Source: an uncultured SAR86 cluster bacterium (lineage in GTDB: Bacteria; Pseudomonadota; Gammaproteobacteria; Magnimaribacterales; D2472). From it: a stretch of DNA of 51,093 bases. The stretch is from the NCBI GenBank assembly GCA_902558095.1, contig CACECP010000001.1:154050-205142 (forward strand). The letters are read 5' to 3'. Below the pieces are notes generated by a model. It made no database searches. It worked only from the letters and a program-made list of their open reading frames with translations, and was not told the DNA's origin. The translations under genes were made by a program, and so were the position numbers. Shown here piece after piece: positions 34,571-44,010 of this stretch. Position 1 is the stretch's first letter. Every line of letters begins with the position of its first letter.

Positions 34571-36256
34571 TTAATTTTGAGAAATAAAATTTTTTCTAAG
34601 AGTTGGTTTATCAAATTTACCAGAAGCAACCAAAGGTAGTTTTTTCGGTGAAAATTTAATAACTGCGGGTATTTTAAATTGTGCGAGTTTATTAGATAAA
34701 AAGCTAACTAACTCTTCTTCAGTTAACGTTGAGTCCTTTTTTAAAAATATTGAAGAACAAAGTATTTCACCCAAACGCTCATCGGGAATTCCAAAAACAC
34801 AAGCCTCAAGAACATCTGGATGTTCATATATAGCATTCTCAACCTCAGGACAGGCTATATTCTCACCACCTCTTATAACCATGTCTTTAATGCGATCAAC
34901 TATAAATAAAAAAGGTCCATCAAATTTACCCATATCACCAGACCTAAACCAACCCTCTTTATTCATACATTCTGATGTAGCATCTTCATTTTTCCAATAA
35001 CCCAACATATTTGATTGAGATCTAATTGCTATTTCTCCTATTTTTCCCTCTTCAAGTTCATTCCATTCATCGTCAACAATCATAATTTCAGTTAATGGAG
35101 GTACAACCCTTCCAGCAGAAGAAGGATGACTGATATATTCGTCACCACTTCCCAATGTTCCCAACGCATTTGTTTCTGTTAATCCATATCCAATACCTGG
35201 TCTTCCTTCGAAATTATCATCCAATAACTTTACGTGTTCAGCCGGTCTTGGACCTCCTCCACCACCAAGAGTTTTTAATGAAGATAAATCATAATTATCT
35301 TTATCTGGATGATTTAATAATTCCCAGGTTTGTGTAGGGACGCCAGTTATATCTGTTATTTTTTCATCGTGAATTAGTCTTATCGCCTCTCCTGCATCCC
35401 ATTTTTTCATCATTACTACTTTTCTGCCAACTAATATAGACAATAAGAAAGCAACATGACTGCCGGTTGCATGGAATAAGGGTACACACAGAAGAATGCA
35501 AGACTCAGAACTTGCCAAAGGTGAACTATCTTTACCCAAACGAGCTTCTCTTTGACTCAGAACAGTTGATATACAGGCCCAACTAAACATAGATGAAATA
35601 ATCCCTCTTTGAGAGGATAAAACCCCTTTTGGTCTTCCCGTAGAACCAGATGTGTAATAAATAGTTGCATGATCATCTCTGGCTATTTCAATATCTGGCC
35701 AGTCAGTTGAGTGATCTTTTATAAAATCATTAAAAGATGTGAAATTATCATCTGGAGTATAGCTAGTAATAATCTTTTTTAAGTTTTTTAAATTTTCTAG
35801 TCCTTGAAGTCTTTTCTTGTCACCAAATAAAAGTTTAGCTTCAGAATGATTTAGTGAATATATAACTTCATCTGGAACCCACCATGAATTAAGGGGAACA
35901 CAGACCGCACCAATTCCAACTATTCCCATGTAAGCAAAAATGAATTCCGGATTATTCTGCATGCATATAGCAACACGGTCTCCTTTTGTAATTCCTTCAG
36001 CAATCAGAGCATTTCCAACTTGAGCTGCTTTTGCAACAACATCTTTAAATAAAAAGCGCTCGGATTCATATACTAAAAACTCTTTTTCAGCATGCAGCAT
36101 TGCAAAATCAAAGTAACCTTTTAGGTTATCTGGAAAAGAAACATATTCTTTATGAGTAATGCCTTTAGTATCTTCATATTCTCTTGTTTCAAATAATTGA
36201 CCTTTTGCAGTTATTTCATTGGTAATTTCTTCAAATAATATTTCTGGATCTTTCAT
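34571..36256 (-). CDS. AMP-dependent acyl-CoA synthetase
   Basis: This 561-residue adenylate-forming enzyme of the fatty acyl-CoA ligase type activates a carboxylic acid as acyl-AMP and then the CoA thioester. Motifs are the P-loop YYTSGSTGRPKGV (near residue 197), the A5 motif GYGLTETNALG, GWFRSGDMGKFD, and IVDRIKDMVIRGGENIACPE. The C-terminal lysine is in VASGKFDKPTLRKNF. The substrate, possibly a medium or long fatty acid or another carboxylate, is not readable. It is divergent from a second acyl-CoA synthetase gene. Confidence 0.9.
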   Translation of the reverse strand: MKDPEILFEEITNEITAKGQLFETREYEDTKGITHKEYVSFPDNLKGYFDFAMLHAEKEFLVYESERFLFKDVVAKAAQVGNALIAEGITKGDRVAICMQNNPEFIFAYMGIVGIGAVCVPLNSWWVPDEVIYSLNHSEAKLLFGDKKRLQGLENLKNLKKIITSYTPDDNFTSFNDFIKDHSTDWPDIEIARDDHATIYYTSGSTGRPKGVLSSQRGIISSMFSWACISTVLSQREARLGKDSSPLASSESCILLCVPLFHATGSHVAFLLSILVGRKVVMMKKWDAGEAIRLIHDEKITDITGVPTQTWELLNHPDKDNYDLSSLKTLGGGGGPRPAEHVKLLDDNFEGRPGIGYGLTETNALGTLGSGDEYISHPSSAGRVVPPLTEIMIVDDEWNELEEGKIGEIAIRSQSNMLGYWKNEDATSECMNKEGWFRSGDMGKFDGPFLFIVDRIKDMVIRGGENIACPEVENAIYEHPDVLEACVFGIPDERLGEILCSSIFLKKDSTLTEEELVSFLSNKLAQFKIPAVIKFSPKKLPLVASGKFDKPTLRKNFISQN

Positions 36257-36356
36257 AATGTTTAAAAAGATATTTTCCTTTTATAATAATTATTATAACG
36301 ATACTATAATTATTAGGTATATCTTATTAATGTTATAAAAATTTTGGGGGAATAAA

Positions 36357-37977
36357 ATGAACTTAGATTTTGCTTCTGTATGGGAGATGATATCAGATAT
36401 CATCCCAGAAAATGATGCTTTAATAAGTGGCGATGAAGTTGTTTCATGGAAAGATTATGATTTAAAGTCCAGTAAAATTGCTACTGCGTTAACCAATGCT
36501 GGATTATCTGCAAATTCTAAAGCTGGTCTTTATCTAAACAATTCCAATGAATATCTGATTGGACAAAATGCTATTTTTTAAAATTGGAGGTGTTCCAATC
36601 AATGTTAATTATCGATATGTAGCTGAAGAGTTAATATACCTTTTAAATAATTCAGATTCTGAAGCTGTTTTTTATCATGCATGTTATAGCAAGAGGATTA
36701 AAGAAATAGCTGAATCGTTACCAAATATCAAAGCATGGATTGAAGTAGCAGACGGAACAGAATCGCATTTTGATAATGCAATCAAATATGAAGACTTGTT
36801 AGATATCTGTGATCCGATGGAAAGAATACATAGAGATCCTAATACAATTTATATGCTTTATACAGGTGGAACTACTGGTATGCCTAAGGGAGTTATGTAT
36901 AAACAGGGTGAATTTCTTGTATTCTTATTTAGAACTTTAAAGGCAATGGGTTACGACGTACCAGAAGATATTAACAATCTAGAAGAGCAAATCCATAATT
37001 TTAAAAGAGATAATACTTTTATAAAGAGTCTTGTTGGCTGTCCTTTAATGCATGGAACAGGAATGTGGTTGGGTGCATTTTTACCCTTATTACTTGGAGG
37101 AACTGCAATCACTTCAAAAAATCTTGGTTTTGATGCAGATCAATTATGGACTCAAGTTGAAGATACTAAAACCACCAATATTGTTATTGTCGGTGATGCT
37201 TTTGCAAAACCTATGTTAGATGCTCTTGATAGAGCAAGCGTAGAAGGAAAACCATATGATCTAAGTTCCGTTAAAGTAATTATTTCAAGTGGTGTTATGT
37301 GGAGTGAGGAAGTAAAAAATGGCTTATTAAAACATCATGATATGCAACTTATGGATACTATGGGATCAACCGAAGGTGGTATGGGTAGTTCTATTTCAAC
37401 TAGGGACAATCCGCCTAAAACAGCAAAATTTTCATTAAATCCAGGAGTAATAGTTATTGCTGATGATGGTGAGATTCTTGAGCCAGGATCAACAAAAGTT
37501 GGACTAATTGGAACAAGTGGACTTGTTCCGGTTGGATACTATAAAGATGAAAAAAAATCGGCTGAAACCTTTAAAGAGGTAAATGGTATTAGATACAGTT
37601 TTCCAGGTGATTATGCAAAACTGGAAGAGGATGGAACCATTACTTTGCTTGGAAGAGGAAGTAATTGTATAAATTCTGCTGGAGAGAAAATATATCCTGA
37701 AGAGGTTGAAGAAGCAATTAAAAGAAATCATGAAGTTTTTGACTGCTTGGTAGTAGGTATCGAAGATAAAAAATTTGGACAGAAAGTGGTTGCTGTGGTT
37801 TCAATTGAAAAAAATAATGAAATAAATGAAGCCGATTTAGTTGAATCTACAAGAGAATTTATTGCAGGTTATAAGCTACCAAAAAAAGTGATATTTGTTG
37901 AAGAAGTTCAAAGAGCGCCAAATGGTAAAGCTAATTATAAATGGGCAAAAAGTGTTGCGCTTGAAAATAATAACTAA
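36357..37977 (+). pseudogene. Acyl-CoA synthetase interrupted by a one-base frameshift
   Basis: The first frame (36357-36581) encodes the N-terminal 74 residues, ending LIGQNAIF. The second frame resumes with KIGGVPINVNYRYVAEELIY and runs to the end. Deleting one base from the six-T run at 36574-36579 joins them as NAIFKIGGVPINVNYRY, the expected family reading, giving about 539 residues. Core motifs are intact: MLYTGGTTGMPKGVMY, DTMGSTEGG and LLGRGSNCINSAGEKIYPEE. A strong GGGGGAA site precedes the ATG. It could be functional if the extra T is a sequencing error. The 3' end overlaps the ggt start. Confidence 0.85.
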
Positions 37978-39709
37978 TACAAAAGTTTTGTCTACAAGTT
38001 GTTTATTTCTTGTATCTTTAAATCTCTTTTCTTCTGATCCTATAGCTTATCTCAATACTTTAGGATATGAGCCAGCGCAAAAAGAAATTGCATATAGCAA
38101 AAATGGCATGGTTACAACTCAGCATTTTTTAGCAACATCAGTTGGTGAGAAAATCCTAAATAAGGGTGGCAATGCATACGATGCTTCTATAGCAATAGCC
38201 TTTACTTTAGCAGTTGTTTTACCAAGAGCTGGAAATATAGGCGGTGGAGGTTTCATGGTCATGTATGACAAAGAAACTGAAAAACCCTATTCAATTGATT
38301 ATAGGGAAAAAGCTCCTGCTAAATCTCACCAAGATATGTATCTCTATGATGACGGTTCATTTAATAAGGAAAAACTTTCTACTTTTGGATATCTTTCAAG
38401 CGGTGTGCCTGGAACAGTTGCAGGCTTATGGGAAGTTCACCAAAAATTTGGATCACTTCCATGGGAGGATCTTATTGAAGATGCAATTTTTTATGCAGAA
38501 AATGGTTTTTACATAACTCCATATATGGAAGATATCTTAATTAGGTATAACGAAAAGATGTCTTTCTTTGCTGAAACAAGAAATATATTTCAAGCAGATT
38601 TTCCAAATTTTAAAAATAAAAAGTTTTTTCAGAAAGATTTAGCAAAAACTTTAAAGATAATTGCCGTTGAAGGTAAAGATGGATTCTATAAGGGCGAAAT
38701 CGCTGAGAAAATAGCTGACGATATGAAATTAAATGGTGGCTTAATTTCAATTAATGATCTTAATAACTATAGTCCAGTTTGGAGAGATCCAATTATATCT
38801 ACGTACAGAGATAATCAAATAATTACAATGCCACCGCCTTCTTCTGGTGGAGTACATATAATTCAAATGCTTAACATTCTTGAAAATTATGACTTAGAGG
38901 AACTTGAGCATAATTCAATTGAATATATAAATCTTCTAAGTGAGGTGATGAAATATGCTTATGCAGATAGATCAAAGTATCTTGGAGATCCAGATTTTTA
39001 TGATGTTCCTGTAGATAAAATAACAAGTGATCACTACTCAAAAAAAATATTTGAAAGCATTGACATAGGCTCTAGCAAAAAGTCCAAAGATATTCACCCT
39101 GGTATGTTTATGGATAGTGAAAGTCATGAAACTACTCATTTTTCTGTTGCAGATAAAAATGGAAATGTAGTCTCATCAACCTATACTTTAAATTCTACTT
39201 TTGGCTCAGGCGTTGTAATTAAAGGCACAGGAATTTTAATGAATAATGAAATGGATGATTTTTCTGCTGCTCCAGGGATACCTAATCAGTTTGGCCTATT
39301 GGGCGCTGAGGCTAATAAAATTTCGCCAGGTAAAAGACCTTTGAGCTCTATGTCACCAACCATTGTAATGAAGAATAATGAATTATTTTTTACAACTGGT
39401 AGTCCTGGTGGTTCAAGGATTATATCTGCGGTGCTTCAATCAATTTTAAACATAATAGATTTTGAGATGAATCTAGAGGAAGCAACATATGCAAAAAGGA
39501 TTCATCACCAATGGCAACCAGATATTTTAGAAATTGAGCTTTCTATTGATGATAAAATCAAAAGTGAGCTCGAAGCAATGGGTTATGAAATTCGAATAAG
39601 AAGACCATTAACATGCATTCAAACCATAATGTATAAAAATAAAATATATTCAGGTTACGGAGATTTTAGAAGACCAGATGCTTTTGCTTCAGGAAATATA
39701 AATGATTGA
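37961..39709 (+). CDS. ggt: Gamma-glutamyltransferase (Ggt)
   Basis: This roughly 582-residue exported enzyme starts at a TTG giving MKIITNTKVLSTSCLFLVSL, a proper signal peptide, and overlaps the preceding gene by 17 nt; upstream starts add non-family sequence. Motifs are GGNAYDASIAIAFTLAVV, GNIGGGGFMVMY, the catalytic ETTHFSVADKNGNVVSSTYT (the first Thr of TTH is the self-cleavage nucleophile) and PGKRPLSSMSPTIV. Ggt cleaves glutathione and gamma-glutamyl compounds in the periplasm. It is followed, with overlap, by a tiny membrane peptide and gspO. Confidence 0.93.
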   Translation: MKIITNTKVLSTSCLFLVSLNLFSSDPIAYLNTLGYEPAQKEIAYSKNGMVTTQHFLATSVGEKILNKGGNAYDASIAIAFTLAVVLPRAGNIGGGGFMVMYDKETEKPYSIDYREKAPAKSHQDMYLYDDGSFNKEKLSTFGYLSSGVPGTVAGLWEVHQKFGSLPWEDLIEDAIFYAENGFYITPYMEDILIRYNEKMSFFAETRNIFQADFPNFKNKKFFQKDLAKTLKIIAVEGKDGFYKGEIAEKIADDMKLNGGLISINDLNNYSPVWRDPIISTYRDNQIITMPPPSSGGVHIIQMLNILENYDLEELEHNSIEYINLLSEVMKYAYADRSKYLGDPDFYDVPVDKITSDHYSKKIFESIDIGSSKKSKDIHPGMFMDSESHETTHFSVADKNGNVVSSTYTLNSTFGSGVVIKGTGILMNNEMDDFSAAPGIPNQFGLLGAEANKISPGKRPLSSMSPTIVMKNNELFFTTGSPGGSRIISAVLQSILNIIDFEMNLEEATYAKRIHHQWQPDILEIELSIDDKIKSELEAMGYEIRIRRPLTCIQTIMYKNKIYSGYGDFRRPDAFASGNIND

Positions 39710-39791
39710 TAAATTAATTATAATTGGGCTTTATGCAATTCCAGTTTTAGTTCTGTTGACTATTTGTTTTTATATAACTAAGAAAGATTAA
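39702..39791 (+). CDS. 29-residue membrane microprotein
   Basis: The frame encodes MIDKLIIIGLYAIPVLVLLT and a short tail ending TKKD, one hydrophobic helix with a positive C-terminus. Its ATG overlaps the ggt stop by 8 nt (ATGATTGA) and it ends 1 nt before the gspO start, a typical coupled gene arrangement. No family is recognised, and chance cannot be excluded at this length. Confidence 0.5.
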   Translation: MIDKLIIIGLYAIPVLVLLTICFYITKKD

Positions 39792-39792
39792 A

Positions 39793-40647
39793 TTGGAAAA
39801 TATATTTAATTTTAATTATATAAATAGCTTCGATACTTATTCATATATAAGCTTAATTATTTACTCACTAGTATTATTATCTTTAGGCAGTTTTGCATCT
39901 TCAATAATATTTAGAATTTCATTTAATATTCAAAACAAAGCTGAGAAGATTTCAATAATTTACCCTAGATCATTTTGCCCAGAATGCAAAAATACTATTA
40001 AATTAATTAATTTAATACCTGTACTAGGATTTTTTTTTCAAAGAGGGAGTTGCTCAATGTGCAATTCAAAAATATCACCCTTCTATCCAATTACTGAAAT
40101 ATCTTTCTTACTTTTTGGTATGGGTGTAGCCTATGTTTATGGCTTAGGAGTTTTTTCCTTTTTTTTATTATTAATTTTCTTTTTATTTTATCTATTATTT
40201 ATCCTGGATTGGAAATTTTACTATTTACCCTTTTCAATAAATATAATTTTAGTAATTTCAGGTTTTATAGGTAATTCATTTTTTAATATCTTTGTTACTG
40301 ATATATCATTATTTTTTAATTTATCTCCCTTTTTATTTTCTCTGTATGGTTTACTAATAGGGTATTTTTCATTATGGATAGTCAATTTAGTATTTAAGCT
40401 CATTTATAAAGTAGATGGTATTGGAGGTGGGGATTTTATATTGTTTGGAGCATTAGGTGCGTGGTTTGGTCCATTTGCTTTAGCTATGATTCTCTTTCTT
40501 GGTTCTCTCTCAGGATGCATATTTTTTTTATTATTTAGAAATAAATTTAAATATCAAATTCCATTAGGTTCATGTTTAATATTTAGTTCTATTTTGTATT
40601 TTTTAATTAAAAATGTTGAACTTTTTAGCTTTCTATTAGTCTTATAA
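39793..40647 (+). CDS. gspO: Prepilin leader peptidase GspO (PilD-type)
   Basis: This 284-residue polytopic A24 aspartic peptidase cleaves the prepilin leaders of GspG-K and N-methylates them. The cytoplasmic zinc loop has two CxxC pairs (FCPECK and SCSMCN). The catalytic aspartates are in FILDWKFYYLP and GIGGGDFILFGALGAWFG, the latter the conserved GxGxGD motif. The common LPD following the first Asp is LPF here. The start is TTG, 1 nt after the microprotein stop. It is the only T2SS part encoded away from the gspC-M operon, about 13.5 kb distant and on the other strand. Confidence 0.92.
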   Translation: MENIFNFNYINSFDTYSYISLIIYSLVLLSLGSFASSIIFRISFNIQNKAEKISIIYPRSFCPECKNTIKLINLIPVLGFFFQRGSCSMCNSKISPFYPITEISFLLFGMGVAYVYGLGVFSFFLLLIFFLFYLLFILDWKFYYLPFSINIILVISGFIGNSFFNIFVTDISLFFNLSPFLFSLYGLLIGYFSLWIVNLVFKLIYKVDGIGGGDFILFGALGAWFGPFALAMILFLGSLSGCIFFLLFRNKFKYQIPLGSCLIFSSILYFLIKNVELFSFLLVL

Positions 40648-40694
40648 GTATAGACCTTTGAATATCCTCTTTACGTTCATATCCCCTAGGTCTT

Positions 40695-40722
40695 AAAAGC
40701 AGGTGTTGTGCCTGCTTTTTTT
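40695..40722 (+). terminator. Intrinsic terminator after gspO
   Basis: A 9-bp stem (AAAAGCAGG with CCTGCTTTT) around loop TGTTGTG ends in a T run. A further, longer-range pair (AGACCT at 40652 with AGGTCT at 40688) could fold just upstream. Confidence 0.87.
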
Positions 40723-40808
40723 ATAGAAAAAATACATACATAAAATAAATTCATATTTCTATAAAATGTGTTATAAATTAAGTATATAAATTATTTGAAG
40801 AATTAACT

Positions 40809-41576
40809 ATGAAAAATTTAACACTTTTATTTGCATCGATTCTTTTAATTGGTGCTTGTTCACAAAATGAAGATGTTGCTGATTTGGTTGTTGAAACTGA
40901 GCCACAATCTGAATCTTTAGTAGAGTATGTTTGGCATACTGCTGGGCCAAATTTCAATGCTGAAAATTTAGCAAAGTTGATTAATGACTGGAATTCAATG
41001 ATAGATAACATGAATTGCTCGGGCATGACTGGAGCTAATATTCTATCTCCAAAAGTAGCTAATGATGAATACGATTTCATTTGGGTAATGCTATGGGATT
41101 CTCAAAAGGGTCGTGATGACTGCTGGGATGACTGGACTGAAAATCAACAGCTAAATTGGGATTATCTTATTGATGGAATTATGCAATACGACCTTGATAA
41201 CGTTTATCTTTTCAAGCCGACAGTAGGCAAAAGCCCAAATATGGAGAATACTTCTGGGTCTTTTGTAAACACTTTCTATTTTTGTACTTACAATGATGGT
41301 TATTCTGAAGACGACCTTATTGCATATCAAGAAGATTTGAATGCCATTGAGGGTTTTTCTGATTACTGGTGGTATGTAACATTAGAACCTATGTTTGAGC
41401 CAGATGATCCAAAACCAGATTTTGTATGGTTAGATCTTTGGGGGTCTGATGATGACAAAGCTTCTGACCAAGCATTATTTACCAATACAGACTTACCAGC
41501 CCAGGTAGATGAAAAATTTTCATGTATGCCAAGTATTGATGGTGTAAGTTTTAATGGAAATGCTATAAGAAGGTAA
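40809..41576 (+). CDS. Lipoprotein of unknown function, paralogue A
   Basis: This 255-residue protein has a lipobox (LIGAC at residues 13-17) followed by SQNEDVADL and a mature part rich in Trp and Asp. No known family is recognised. The C-terminal part FVWLDLWGSDDDKASDQALF ... FSC parallels FIWINNFYSDDYSNELTNLW ... AQC in the lipoprotein on the other side of the tRNA, so the two look like diverged paralogues. It ends one base before the tRNA 3' end. Confidence 0.75.
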   Translation: MKNLTLLFASILLIGACSQNEDVADLVVETEPQSESLVEYVWHTAGPNFNAENLAKLINDWNSMIDNMNCSGMTGANILSPKVANDEYDFIWVMLWDSQKGRDDCWDDWTENQQLNWDYLIDGIMQYDLDNVYLFKPTVGKSPNMENTSGSFVNTFYFCTYNDGYSEDDLIAYQEDLNAIEGFSDYWWYVTLEPMFEPDDPKPDFVWLDLWGSDDDKASDQALFTNTDLPAQVDEKFSCMPSIDGVSFNGNAIRR

Positions 41577-41577
41577 T

Positions 41578-41653
41578 TGGAGCGGGTGACGGGATTCGAA
41601 CCCGTACCAATAGCTTGGAAGGCTATTGTGCTAGCCGTTAACACCACACCCGC
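41578..41653 (-). tRNA. tRNA-Gly (anticodon TCC)
   Basis: The cloverleaf is complete on the minus strand: acceptor GCGGGTG with CACCCGC, D arm, anticodon stem ATAGC/GCTAT with loop CTTCCAA (anticodon TCC), T arm with GGTTCGAATCC, and an encoded CCA. The length is 76 nt. It lies 1 nt from the end of the convergent lipoprotein gene. Confidence 0.97.
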
Positions 41654-41702
41654 ATAGACGAAAGATTATAATAAAAAAGGGAGCATATTGCTCCCTATTT
41701 TT

Positions 41703-42434
41703 TTAATTGATTGTATAAGAGTTATATGTATTAGCTTTTGCGCATTGAGCATTTTCTAAAAACTCATTTTTAATCTCTTGTGCTTCATTTGTATTTATCC
41801 ATAAATTGGTTAGTTCATTTGAATAGTCATCACTATAAAAATTATTAATCCAGATAAATTCATTTGTTGCATTTTGATCTTGTAAGTAAACAGCTTTATA
41901 GGAAATTTTTAATGTTGCCATGTGATTTAAAAATCTGTCTATAGCCAACTTAAAGTCTCCGTAATTGGATCCATTAATATAGCTACAATTAAGAATTTCT
42001 GTTGCTATGGATAACAGTTTGTCGTCTATCTTATTTTCAAATAATGATAATCCTAAGAGTTTATTGGTGTTGAAGTTACATGAAGCTATCCTGTCAAACC
42101 CTTGTATGCTCAAATCATTAATTAGTGAAGGAAGGATATCTTCGTTTGAATTATTTTGTATATCTAAAATAAATTGGTCTACAAAGCTTGTCTTGGGAAA
42201 ATGTGCTCTAAGAGTAAATTTATTATCCTTATAGAATTTATCCTTTATTAAATTTGAAAGAAATGATTCAAGGCTTAATAAATTTGAATTATCTTTTAGA
42301 TTGCATTCAATAAGATAGGTGGAGAATTTATAATCAGGAGCTATTAAAGAATTTGCTTTAAAACTTAAATCGGCTTCAGATGAGCATCCATTGAGAAATA
42401 AAATTATAAAAAGGTATTTAGAAAAAATTTTCAT
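41703..42434 (-). CDS. Lipoprotein of unknown function, paralogue B
   Basis: This 243-residue protein has a signal with lipobox-like LNGC at residues 14-17, then SSEADLSFK. The C-terminal region FIWINNFYSDDYSNELTNLW resembles the end of the lipoprotein at 40809, and both finish with a conserved Cys-containing tail. The function is unknown. It faces the paralogue across the tRNA-Gly gene and may share its transcription-stop region, the run of A/T at about 41665-41705. Confidence 0.72.
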   Translation of the reverse strand: MKIFSKYLFIILFLNGCSSEADLSFKANSLIAPDYKFSTYLIECNLKDNSNLLSLESFLSNLIKDKFYKDNKFTLRAHFPKTSFVDQFILDIQNNSNEDILPSLINDLSIQGFDRIASCNFNTNKLLGLSLFENKIDDKLLSIATEILNCSYINGSNYGDFKLAIDRFLNHMATLKISYKAVYLQDQNATNEFIWINNFYSDDYSNELTNLWINTNEAQEIKNEFLENAQCAKANTYNSYTIN

Positions 42435-42511
42435 AAAGTAATTATATGCAATATGACTATTTTTACATGAATATAAATATTAAACTTATTTAATATTAAA
42501 TTAATTAAATT

Positions 42512-44008
42512 ATGAAAGTTTTACGAATAATTTTTGTAGATCAATTGTCAAAAAATAATCCAACATTAGACAATGTATTAAATGATGACCATATTCTATT
42601 TTATGAGCCAATTGATACCTTTTATGAAATTAATCATCATAAACATAAGATTGCTTTTCTGATTAGTAGCCTAAGAAGGTTTGTCAATCAACAGAAACAC
42701 AAAAAAATTATTCATAAAAAAATAACCAAAAATTATAAATTTAATCTTAATAGTTATTTGAAAGAGTTAATATCAGATTATAAATTTACCAAAATCATTG
42801 CAACGAAACCGTCTGATTTTAAAACCAACAAAGACCTCATGTTTTTTTGTCAATCAAATAATATTGATTTAGAAATATTAGAAGATAAAAGATTTATTTC
42901 AGCTGAGTCAGATTATTTTGATTGGTCTTCGGGTAAAAAAACAAGGATACAAGAGTATTATTATAGGTGGTTAAGAAAAAAATATAAGATCTTTATAGAT
43001 GAGGACAATAATCCTATTGGCGGTAAGTGGAACTTTGATAAAGATAATAGAAAAGGTGTATCTCAATTAAAAACTTCTATTCCAGAGAGAATCAAATTAA
43101 AACCAAATAAAATAACTTTTGATGCTATGGTTGATGTAGAAGAGTGTTTTCCAAAATCTCCAGGTAATCTTGAAAATTTTAATTGGGCAACATCTCATCA
43201 TGAAGCAGAGCAGCTATTAGATGATTTTATTGAAAGATATTTTGAAAATTATGGATCATTTCAAGATGCAATAAATAAAGAGAATACTTTTATGTTTCAT
43301 TCTTTGTTATCACCATATCTAAATTCTGGTTTATTAGATCCGCTAGAATGTATAAAAAAAGCTGAGAAAAAATATCATAGTAGTAAAAATAAAATACCAA
43401 TTAATTCAGTTGAAGGCTTTATTAGACAAGTTTTAGGATGGAGAGAATTTATAAAAGGAGTTTATTGGGAGAATATGCCTCAATACAAAAACTTAAACTA
43501 TTGGTCGCATAAAAAAAAGCTTAAGAATAGTTGGTATGAAGGAACAACTGGTATACCTCCCTTAGATGATGCAATCAATGAGTCAAGAGAATGCGCATAC
43601 ACTCATCATATAAATAGACTTATGATTATTTCAAATTTAATGAACTTGAGCGGTATCAATCCCAATGAAATGTATAAATGGTTTATGGAAATGTACATAG
43701 ACTCTTATGATTGGGTCATGGTTCCGAATGTATACGGAATGGGCTCTTATGCTGATGGAGGTATATTTTCAACAAAACCATATATTTGTGCATCTAGTTA
43801 CATGTTAAGAATGTCAAACTATAAAAAAGGTGATTGGTGTGATGTTGTTGATGGGCTATATTGGAGCTTTGTTGATAAAAATCTTAAATTTTTTGCATCA
43901 AACCCTCGTCTTGCAGTTATGACAAAATCTTTAGAAAAAATGAATAGTGATAGAAAAAGGCTAATCTTTAAAAAAGCGAGTGAATTTATAGAAAAAAATA
44001 CGATTTAG
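42512..44008 (+). CDS. Photolyase/cryptochrome-related flavoprotein, FeS-BCP type
   Basis: This 498-residue protein resembles the bacterial FeS-type cryptochrome and photolyase proteins, which carry FAD and a 4Fe-4S cluster and include (6-4) photolyases. It opens with VLRIIFVDQLSKNNPTL, and the C-terminal catalytic part includes EGFIRQVLGWREFIKGVYWE, HHINRLMIISNLMNLSGI and YGMGSYADGGIFSTKPYICA. Cysteines are seen in SRECAY, YICAS and KGDWCD; I count three likely cluster positions where family members have four, the expected fourth apparently Ser. The start is the ATG at 42512. DNA repair by light would suit a surface-ocean cell. Confidence 0.87.
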   Translation: MKVLRIIFVDQLSKNNPTLDNVLNDDHILFYEPIDTFYEINHHKHKIAFLISSLRRFVNQQKHKKIIHKKITKNYKFNLNSYLKELISDYKFTKIIATKPSDFKTNKDLMFFCQSNNIDLEILEDKRFISAESDYFDWSSGKKTRIQEYYYRWLRKKYKIFIDEDNNPIGGKWNFDKDNRKGVSQLKTSIPERIKLKPNKITFDAMVDVEECFPKSPGNLENFNWATSHHEAEQLLDDFIERYFENYGSFQDAINKENTFMFHSLLSPYLNSGLLDPLECIKKAEKKYHSSKNKIPINSVEGFIRQVLGWREFIKGVYWENMPQYKNLNYWSHKKKLKNSWYEGTTGIPPLDDAINESRECAYTHHINRLMIISNLMNLSGINPNEMYKWFMEMYIDSYDWVMVPNVYGMGSYADGGIFSTKPYICASSYMLRMSNYKKGDWCDVVDGLYWSFVDKNLKFFASNPRLAVMTKSLEKMNSDRKRLIFKKASEFIEKNTI

Positions 44009-44010
44009 TT

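Noticed and set aside
36281-36298. Perfect 18-bp palindrome between the two acyl-CoA synthetases
   Set aside because: It is all A/T (TTATAATAATTATTATAA) in very AT-rich DNA, probably overlapping -10 elements; not enough to call an operator.
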